Shown here: positions 55,865 through 64,000 of the stretch, in pieces | Position numbering within the stretch: position 1 is the stretch's first letter | Layout: every line of letters starts with the position of its first letter | DNA from: Beroe forskalii | Lineage: Eukaryota > Ctenophora > Nuda > Beroida > Beroidae | Direction: 5' to 3' | NCBI GenBank assembly: GCA_011033025.1 | Contig: WFMF01000001.1 | Span: forward strand, 2,464,057 to 2,528,056 | DNA: 64,000 bases | The notes under the pieces: model-generated | Seen by the model: only the letters and a program-made list of their open reading frames with translations | What the model was told of the DNA's origin: nothing | Databases searched by the model: none | Made by a program: the position numbers and the translations under genes

Positions 55865-56263
55865 AAAACCTGGCGGAATCAACTTAAAAGTAAAATTTTC
55901 AGCAAAATTTCGCAAAACTTTCCTCAATATTTTCACAAAATTTTCCAAACGTGAAGCATAATCAGTACTCAAGCATCTACATCATCATTTTCTTCATTGT
56001 GTACTCAACTAGATAAGCCATGATTACGTTATATTCTCCTCAAGAGGGAGGCGGTTGGGCTTTGAATACGTTTGATTACGAGGGGAAGGGAGCCGTTTAT
56101 ATATGGGAGACTTGCCAAAACTAGGCTGCTTAAGGTCATGAATCCGTCGTGGACTTCACTCCACCATTTAAGTCCGCCAGTTGAATTGACTCTGCCAGCA
56201 GAGTCCGCTGGCGGATTTTACTGGCGGACTAAGACTCCACGGCGGAAGTCTAACGCGGACTTC

Positions 56264-56506
56264 GGCTAAAAAATGGGTGGACTTAACTCCGCTGCGGACC
56301 CGCTGCGGACCCGGTGGACCCGCTGCGGGTCCGCCGCGGACTCCACTAAAGTCCACCAGAAAATTTTTTTGGTGGACTTTGGTGGACCCGCAGCGGACTT
56401 TTCGAAACTCCGCCGCGGAGTGGTGGGTCCGCTGCGGGTCCGCTCGGGCTCCGCCGCGCACTGGTGGACAGTCCACCGAAAAAGTCCACCAAAAAAGTCC
56501 ACCGTG
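56264..56506 (+). repeat. inverted arm, left
   Basis: Starts GGCTAAAAAATGGGTGGAC and is GC-rich with GCTGCGGACCCGCTGCGG. Near-identical to the right arm. Confidence 0.9.
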
Positions 56507-57274
56507 GACTAAAATAATTGTGGAGGTAAGTCCGCCGCGGAGTCAGTGGACTCCACCGGCGGAGCTGGAGTCCACTGGCGGAGTCGAGTCCACTGGCGGA
56601 CTCCACCAGTGGAGTCCACTGGTGGACTCCACTCCGCCAGTGGACTCGAATCCGCCAGTGGACTCGACTCCGCCAGTGGACTCGACTCCGCCAGTGGAGT
56701 CCGCCGGTGGAGTCTTCCGGCGGACTCCACTGGTGGACTCCACAAGCGGATTGACTCCACTGGCACAGTCCACCAGTGGACTCTGCCAGTGGACTCCGCC
56801 ATTAGGGCTGTATGGTTTTTGGAAAGGAGTGCCATGTGTACACATAGCTCTCTCAGATTCGATCGATATTTCAAAGGGACCGTCCATAAAGGGCGTCCGC
56901 AATGAAGGGGGAGGGGGGAGTAGACCCTCGCATTCAATTGGCAACTTAAAAGCGCCATAACTCGGCTTCTGAACAATTTTTGACCTATTTTCTTCTTCCA
57001 TACCATTCTCTAGGGTGGGAAAACCGATAAAGGCCATATAAAGACTCCAAAAATTTTGTTTGTCCCAAAAATTCTAATAATTAGTTGTCGGCGTTAATTC
57101 CAATGCTTTTCCAGCTGGAAAAGGGTGTGTCCAGTGCGAACGTGAAATTAATGATTTGACCAAAAATAAACATGTCACACCTCTTTTTAAGACAAATGGG
57201 GGATAATTAGATTACCAACAAAAAGTTGATATTAGCCCAAATCTGAGAGGGTCCTGAGGGAGACTCATGCCCAA

Positions 57275-57455
57275 TACGTCCCCCATGTAAACAGGGCCTT
57301 CATTTCCATGACAATGACGTCACTCAGAAAAATGTAATTAAGCGCATCTAGCACTTTGAAGGTTATGGTCGGGATTAGGGTCAGGATTTGTTAGGTTTAG
57401 GGTCAGGATTAAGGTTAGGGTTTTGGTTAAAGTCTCGGTTAGGTTTAGGATAGAG
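57275..57455 (+). repeat. CRE module followed by TTAGGG-like tract
   Basis: CCCCCATGTAAACAGGGCC, ATGACAATGACGTCACTCAG and AATTAAGCGCATCTAGC match the module at 31.38 kb. They are followed by degenerate TTAGGGT repeats (57360-57450). It lies inside the foldback-like element. Confidence 0.65.
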
Positions 57456-58346
57456 AAAAATTGACCTTTGAATCTGTGACGTCACTCAGCCCCGTTAATA
57501 TCGGAGACCTACCACATAGAGGGAGGGGGTGTTTGGCCAAATGCGGACGTCCGCAATTCATGGAAATTTTGAGCGATTTGACAGCTATTTCAGAAAATCA
57601 TGAAATTTCGGGGCCAAAAATGTTGTCCGCGAGAGGACTCTGCTGGTGTCAAGCGAACACATGACACTTTGTTGGCAACCGTGCTGGAGAAATCAGCTTG
57701 AATCAACGACCAGAAAAGTTAAGATACTGTATCGAAATAAATGGGCGTGGTCGAAAGTCGGGTTGGGCGTGGTCAATGAATTTCAGGACCTAAAATATAC
57801 GAAATGCTTTCCTACGGTTTATATTCGACTAACCACAATCCAAGATGTATCAGGGCCAAAAATCAGGGCCAAAAATCGATTTTTCGTGTTTTTACCTGTA
57901 TAAGAAAGTCAAAAAACAGGGCGTGGCCATGTGCAGGGGTCGAATTTTCGACTTTCGACCTGAAATTTTTTTGGTGGCTATTGAGCCCCTTGGTCAACAT
58001 ATAATCAGTGTCTGAAATTAATTTGAGTAAAAAATTGGCTTTTGAACCTCCCTAGTGCAGTTGTACTCCACCTGTGGACTCTGCAGGTGGACTCCACCTG
58101 TGGACTCCGCTGGTGGACTCCACCTGTGGACTCCGCTGGTGGACTCCACCTGTGGACTCCGCTGATGGACTCCACTAGTGGACTCCACCTGTGGACTCCG
58201 CTGGTGGACTCCGCTGGTGGACTCCGCTGGTGGACTCCACCTGTGGACTCCGCAGGTGGACCAAAGTCCGCTGGTGGAGTCCACCTGCGGAGTCCACCGG
58301 TGGACAAAAACTCCGCGGTGGACTCCAATCCGCGGCGGACTTTTTT

Positions 58347-58589
58347 CCCTGGTGGACTTCTTTGGTGGACTTTTTCGGTGGACTGTCCACCAGTGCGCGG
58401 CGGAGCCCGAGCGGACCCGCAGCGGACCCACCACTCCGCGGCGGAGTTTCGAAAAGTCCGCTGCGGGTCCACCAAAGTCCACCAAAAAAATTTCTGGTGG
58501 ACTTTAGTGGAGTCCGCGGCGGACCCGCAGCGGGTCCACCGGGTCCGCAGCGGGTCCGCGGCGGAGTTAAGTCCACCCATTTTTTAGCC
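58347..58589 (-). repeat. inverted arm, right
   Basis: Reverse complement of the left arm with only a few differences over about 243 bp. Confidence 0.9.
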
Positions 58590-58906
58590 CGGACTTCGAA
58601 ACTCCATGGCGGAATTTTGCCTTGGACCTCGAGAACTCCGTGGCTATCGTTTTAGGCTAAATTTTTAACAATTCCGCTGCGGGAGTTTTGCCAGATTGCA
58701 GAAAATCCACCACGAATCCGCAGCGGAATTTCTAAAAGTCCGCTGTGGGTCCACTAAATTCTGCCAGAATTTTTTTGGTGGAATTTATCAGCGTCCACGT
58801 CGGGGTCGATTACGCCAGGTTTTCAGCCATGAAATGCATCATGAGCTGAAGAATAGTGTGAAATTATAGGGAATTAGGAGGTCTGTTGCTCTCAGCGGGC
58901 ACCTAC

Positions 58907-58965
58907 CTACTGCACCTGCTGATGCAATCTCATTTTCAACCGACTGTAGAGTCGCCTGGGCATGC
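58907..58965 (-). CDS. weak candidate exon, unknown product
   Basis: The minus-strand frame HAQATLQSVENEIASAGA runs into a GTAGGTAG donor-like site. An in-frame stop lies just upstream, so a nearby acceptor would be required, and none is strong. It could belong to a gene entering from the right, but the sequence there is poor. Confidence 0.22.
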
Positions 58966-59558
58966 TTCAGGCATTCATATTAATTGAACAATACTATGCA
59001 CGTAGCTTTAGATGTTTTTATATATGGCCAGTGTACTTTGATATTAGTTGATCGCCCTGCAGTACCTCTTTGGACAGAGGTCCCAACGATATACAGTTAT
59101 ATCGATCGAAATGAAACCAATTCATTAGAAATAAAGGTGGCTTCAAATTGGCTTACTTCCAAAAATCTTGTGCAATAGTGAAATCCTTCTTTTTGCCAAC
59201 TGCTTTTTAGTGTTTTTAACATATTTTGCGATATTCGTCACCGACCCTTCTTACATCTCACCCCATCATCTCACTACATAAAACTATAAAACCCCTCACA
59301 TCATTACACCCTAGCAAATGCTATTCTAAAGCTTCTGATTTTCAAACTTTCCCATTTTCAATTCTTCCTGAAACATCCGTATTTTGGTATTATGCTTTAA
59401 TCATGCCCCCTCTTTGCAGTAGGAACGGTGAATACTGAATAGCAGATAATATTGACATGTATATCAGTAGATCAGATAATATCTTATATATGATAACTGA
59501 TAATTTCAGAGCAGTTTGTAGTCGATAATATGTTGCGTGAGGGGTACACTTCTCACGA
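58966..59558. other. spacer, nothing recognised
   Basis: No supported feature. Confidence 0.35.
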
Positions 59559-59574
59559 TCTCTTATTGCTTTAC

Positions 59575-59756
59575 TGCTTCAACTTATCATACTGCTACAA
59601 CTTATCATACTGCTTCAACTTATCATAGTATCATTATACTGCTTCAACTTATCATACTGCTTCAACTTATCATACTGCTTCAACTTATCATACTGCTTCA
59701 ACTTATCATACTGCTTCAACTTATCATCCTGCTTCAACTTATCATACTGCTTATCA
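59575..59756 (+). repeat. 18-bp minisatellite
   Basis: About ten copies of ACTGCTTCAACTTATCAT, which give a hexapeptide repeat (LQLIIL) when translated. Confidence 0.92.
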
Positions 59757-60315
59757 TAAAAATAGAAATAAACTGTTGCTTCACAATTTTAGTAGTTATG
59801 AAGTTGCCAGATAAGAGCATAAGATTATCTATCTCTTGATCGGTATCTTAAGTTGTTAATGTTATACATACAAATATTTATAGTAGTCACATGATTTTCG
59901 AATCACATGATTTTCTAAAGCTCCTGATTTTAAAGCTTATCGTATCATTTGACGTTTTAAACTAAAAAATATTATTTGCTTTGCTTCTTGAATCTTAACT
60001 TATTAAGTCAAAAAACCGATTAAGGTAAAAAAAGTAATTGCAAAAGTAATTGTAACAATGCAGTTTTGACTTAAGTCCATTTTTACCTTAAGTCTGTCTC
60101 TGAAAAGACCCCTGAGCGGCAAAATCCCACTTCTAGAAATCGTCAATTCGGCAGCGATAAGCGCTGATGAATGAAGACCATCCTTAATTGGCAAGTATGA
60201 GTTTTATTAACTGCTTCAAGTAAATTATCGGCCAATGAACTAAATTCATTGGCCTAAATTCTATAGGCTGAATCAAAGCAGTCCTCAATTTGCGTGTGCA
60301 ATCGTTACACACCAT
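59757..60315. other. spacer, nothing recognised
   Basis: AT-rich, no supported feature. Confidence 0.35.
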
Positions 60316-60330
60316 GTCTCCCATATAAAC
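60316..60330 (+). repeat. CTCCCATATAAACGG box, third occurrence
   Basis: The same 15-mer as at 31.38 kb, here directly followed by TTTGGGTTTGGGTTAGGG. Confidence 0.7.
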
Positions 60331-61640
60331 GGATTTGGGTTTGGGTTAGGGTTTGGCTTAAAGTTAACCCTAACCCTAACCATAACCTTATAAGGTTATA
60401 ACCCTAACCTTAATAACAAACACCCTAACCCTTACCCTTACCCAAGGCCAAAACCCTGACCCTAACCCTAACCCCAACCCTAACCCTGACCCAAACCCTT
60501 AGCCTAACCCTAACCCCAACCCTAACCCAAACCCTAACCCAAACCCTAACCCAAACCCTAACCCAAACCCTAACCCAAACCCTTATCCTTAGCCTAACCC
60601 AAACCCTAACCCTAACCCAGACCCTTATCCTTAGCTTAACCCTAACCCTAACCCAAACCCTTATCTTTAGCTAACCCTAACCCAAACCCTTATCCTTAGC
60701 CTAACCCCAACCCTAACCCCAACCTTAACCTAACCCAAACCCTTATCCTTAGCCTAACCTTAACCAAAACCCTTAAGCCTAACCCCTAACCCCAAAACCC
60801 ATCCTTAGCTCCTTAGCCTAACCCAAACCCAATCTTTAGCTAAAAACCTTATCCTTAGCCTAACCCTAACCCCCCAAACCCTTATCATAGCTAACCTAAC
60901 TAAACCCTAACCAACCTTATTCTTAGCTAACCTAACCTTAACCCCAACCCCTAACTAACCCTTATCCTTAGCCTAACCCCAACCCTAACCCCAACCCTAA
61001 CCCCAACCCTAACCCAAACCCTTATCCTTAGCCCTAACCCTAACCCTAACCCCTAACCCCAACCTAACCCAAACCCTTATCCTTAGCCTAACCTAGCAAA
61101 ACCCTTATCCTTAGCCTAACCCTAACCCCCTCAACTTTAAACCTAACCTTATCATAGCCTAACCTAACCTAACCCAAACCCTTATCTAGCCTAACCCAAA
61201 CCCAAACCTTATCCTTAGCTAACCCTCACCCAAAACCCTTATCAGCCACAACCCTAACCTAACTAACCCTTATCCTTAGCCTAACCTCAACCGTAACCCC
61301 AATCCTAACCCAAACCTTATCCTTAGCCTAACCCCAACCTAACTCTAACCTAACAAAACCTTATCATAGCCTAACTAACCCCAACCCCAAGCCCTTATCC
61401 CAAACCACCTTTTCCCAGCCCCAACCCAACCTTAACCCCCAACCCCAAAACCCCATATCCTTCCCCAACCCTTTCCCTTCCCAAACCCTTATCATGGGCC
61501 CCCTTTAAACCCAACCTAACCCAAACCCTTAACCCTTAAAAACCCAAAAAAACCCCAAACCCCAATCTTAGCCTAACCCTAACCCCCTAACCCTTTTAAC
61601 CCCAACCTAACCCAAACCCCTTACCCCCAACCTAAAACCC
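60331..61640. repeat. degenerate telomere-like (CCCTAA)n tract
   Basis: A short TTAGGG-strand block (to about 60356) flips to CCCTAACCCTAACC, which then extends more than 1.2 kb. Variants such as CCCAAACCCTTATCCTTAGC recur. The metazoan telomere unit is TTAGGG. The tract is interstitial or subterminal here, and its right half is increasingly noisy. Confidence 0.85.
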
Positions 61641-64000
61641 CCCTTCCTTTTTTTTGGGGAAAATAGGACCAAAACCGTGAAACTTTAGTGCGTGCCAAAA
61701 ATATGACTGTTTGGGCATAGATCCGTTTCCCTTTTTTCCCGGGGCTAGACCTGCATTAAGTGGCACAGGACCGCCCTTAGACCCCTTTTTCCCCGCGCAA
61801 AACCGGGGCTAAACCTGCAAAAACCCGGGGCCAAACCTGCCTTGGGCGGCGTTGGGGCCTGCTTAAACCGGCGCTAGACCTGCCTTAAACTTGGGGCCTT
61901 TGGGCAAAGTGGCAAAAAAGGGGCCATGCCCGACTGTTTTTTTAAATTTATTGGCGCCTGGGGGCTGAAAGGGCGCTGAAAAAAGGAAGAACACAAAAAT
62001 TTCTAGAAATCCCCAAAAAGGGGCGATTTGAAAAACCAAAAATTATCCGGGGGGCCGATGGGGGGATGAAAACGTAGGGGGCCGATAAAATGGTCAAAAG
62101 CGCTGAAAACCCAAAAAGCAATGGCCCCGGGCTTACGGCGCCTTTTACACCGATGATCGCCGTTTGGAAAAAGGCGCCAATCAGCCGGGGACAAAATCCA
62201 CCAAAACGGTTTCTGAAAAAGTTTTACTTATAGGCGTATTAATTTTCCCATTTCATATTTTTTTTTTATAAAAGGGAAATTACTCAGCCCTCAGATTTTC
62301 AATCCAAACCCCCGATTTTCCGATGGGTTTTTATTTTTTAACGGGTTTTATCACTATGTTTCCTTTTGAATTTGCCCACATTTCCCCTTCTCAAAAAATG
62401 TTTAAAAAATCCCAGGTTGACCTCTCTTTTTAAAATGTTAATTGAAATCGATTTCAGTCGTTTCCCATCAAAAATCAAAACTCGATTGGAAATTTGTTGT
62501 TGATGTTTCTATTTGATTCCCACAGTCCGGGCTTGTTTGAGGCACGTATGAAAATGTTTATCTTCCAATTCACCCCCCCCTTGCCCTCAAAATGACGCGT
62601 TTCTCCTTTTTATATTGTTATTTATATCAGCTCTATCCCTGTAATAAAAATCGCTTTTTTCCCTCCCACTTTTCAACACCCGGTTTCAAGTGGTGTCTGG
62701 GGAAGGTGATGGGTTTAAACCCTGCATAGGCAGGGAAAAAAAAGTCTTTACTTTTTTTAAAAGCAGCTGGGGGAATCACAACGCCACTTCCCCGGGTTTT
62801 GGTATTCCCTTGCGGGAAATTTTTCCCCACAATTTAAGTTGGTAAACCGTTCCTTTGGGGGGCTCTGATTATATCCCCCTAAAACCGGTTTTTCAATCTA
62901 AAATAGGAAAAGATGACGTCTCACAGGCCTCTATACCTTGAAACAAAAATAACTTTTTACCTTGCGCACAGATGGGGTTTTAAAATTGCCGTGTTTAACA
63001 GGCGGGGTGGTTTAGCCATCCCATACCTCCCCTGCAAAATTTCCCTTTAACCGTAAATTTTTCTCACTTTAAGCCCTTTTTTGCTTCTTGCTCCAAAACA
63101 GCTTACTTTAACCCTTCTTCCCTTTCTCTACCTTAACTCTTAAAATTTTCAACCCTTAAAAAATTGCTCATTACTCAACCTTGGGTGACATTTTCTCAAA
63201 CCTTTGCTAAAAATTTCTCCCCCTTCAAAATTGCTCAAGCGGGTTCAAAAATTTCTACCTAGCTGACATTCCATTGCTCCTTTTTTTAAAATTGCTCACC
63301 CAATAAAATGCTCCCTTCCCCAAACTGAAAGGGTAACCATTGCTTTAGGCTAAAAATCTGGGTTCCCTGCCTAAGAAATTTTAAAAGTACATTTTAGTGA
63401 AAGTCAATGTTCAAAAGGGGTTCAGGTTTTTCTGAGGGGACCCCCGATAATCCTCTAGGAATTTAAATTCAACCTTTATGGGTTTTTACGCCTTTTTAGA
63501 TGATGATTTTGGTTAAATTTTCCCCTTTGTTTAAAAATTTTTTAATTGGGAAAAAAAGTCCGGTTTAAACAGTGCTAAGTTAATTGATTCCCAACAATTT
63601 GTTTGTCCTCTGGTTTGGAAAACCAGGCTCTAAAGGGTTGTGTTATCTCTGAGCTACTGGACGGTTTCTAAAAACTCTTCCCCAAAAATTAGAACATCCC
63701 AAAAAAATAAAAATTTTTGTCGTGGGCCAGACGGTGAAATTCCCGATGATCAGGCAGACTTCTGTTTGGGAAGATCAAAGGGTGAGCCCCCAAAAGGGGA
63801 AAGAGAGGGGGCAGGAGTATTTCATGGTAAAATTTTGCGGCCAAAAAAACCCTGATAAATTTCCTCCGGGGAAAAATTTAAAATTATAGGGGTTGACGTT
63901 TACTGCTGATGTTTCCGGGTCAAATTTTAAAACTTTTTTGATGGCTTTAATTCCGGGGGTGCCTTGGCTGTTTACCAAAAAAAATTATGGCACTGGTTTC
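61390..64000. other. probable low-quality contig end
   Basis: Runs of identical bases are greatly over-represented (CCCC, TTTTT, AAAAAA, GGGG). Telomere-like units become irregular, and a repeat around GGGGCTAGACCTGC (61.74-61.9 kb) and AAATTGCTCA strings (63.1-63.3 kb) are only roughly periodic. This fits unpolished long-read consensus. No gene call is reliable. Confidence 0.65.

Larger units (their letters stand above)
55865..58823. mobile_element. foldback-like element with long inverted arms of GTGGACTCC repeats
   Basis: About 245 bp at 56264-56506 recur almost unchanged in reverse complement at 58347-58589. Both arms continue inward as GTCCACTGGCGGAGTC-type tandem repeats. Short outer ends AAAACCTGGCG (55865) and CGCCAGGTTTT (58813) are also inverted and may mark the true termini. 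The centre (about 56.8-58.05 kb) is unrelated sequence without a transposase. Frames in the arms are repeat artefacts. Confidence 0.65.

Noticed and set aside
56277-58655. Frames rich in VDSTPPV, STGGV or similar
   Set aside because: They arise from the GTGGACTCC arms of the foldback-like element. The same peptides appear on opposite strands of the two arms.
61900-63978. Short frames near the right end
   Set aside because: They lie in probable low-quality consensus with inflated homopolymers, so frames there are meaningless.

Overview
This window is nuclear DNA from an animal and was probably assembled from long reads. The evidence is GT-AG introns with matching phases, short protein-coding exons, an LTR retrotransposon with a tRNA-type primer site, and degenerate TTAGGG-type telomere-like repeats. 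The DNA is AT-rich and dominated by minisatellites, so it suggests a marine invertebrate. Sponge or cnidarian is only a guess, because no diagnostic gene was recognised. There is no bacterial-style gene organisation. Nearly all of the long open frames are translations of tandem repeats with periods of 18, 21, 24 or 27 bp, not genes.

Layout. 1-26.4 kb: AT-rich DNA holding sparse minus-strand exons. Exons at 26.3-25.4 kb encode a complete PB1 domain. Exons at 18.0 and 16.0 kb encode a C2H2 (U1/matrin-like) finger. Exons at 4.2-3.6 kb encode a low-complexity linker, a tail and a stop. Their phases allow one gene of about 300 residues with long introns, but that joining is inferred. The same 22 kb carries about 20 copies, on both strands, of a roughly 45-bp bipartite motif (TGACGTCATTATCA, then GTGGTGAGTTGATGA). 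This is the most unusual signal in the window. 27.7-30.0 kb: a 2.3-kb element with 22-bp terminal inverted repeats, full of AACGTT repeats. 30.8-31.3 kb: GC-rich hairpins and a 19-bp array. 32.2-32.7 kb: low-quality sequence. 32.7-36.6 kb: a 21-bp satellite that reverses strand at 34.55 kb.

37.5-40.5 kb: a complete seven-exon minus-strand gene for a 255-residue protein of unknown function. Its 5' side carries a 43-bp tandem repeat that copies the start-codon context five times, giving a ladder of 8- to 13-codon upstream ORFs. 41.7-43.3 kb: a roughly 19-bp array, also with a strand switch. 44.7-47.8 kb: a structurally complete non-autonomous LTR retrotransposon on the minus strand. A truncated second copy lies at 49.5-51.4 kb.

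53.7-55.0 kb: a 27-bp minisatellite. 55.9-58.8 kb: a foldback-like element whose long inverted arms are built from GTGGACTCC repeats. 60.3-61.6 kb: degenerate CCCTAA repeats. 61.4-64.0 kb: sequence with homopolymer-inflated, apparently unpolished consensus.

The two gene models are on the same strand, and nothing visible links them functionally. A recurrent theme is tandem arrays that invert within themselves, at 31.17, 34.55, 42.06 and 56-58.6 kb and minimally at 60.36 kb. This resembles foldback-type elements or palindrome-generating repair.
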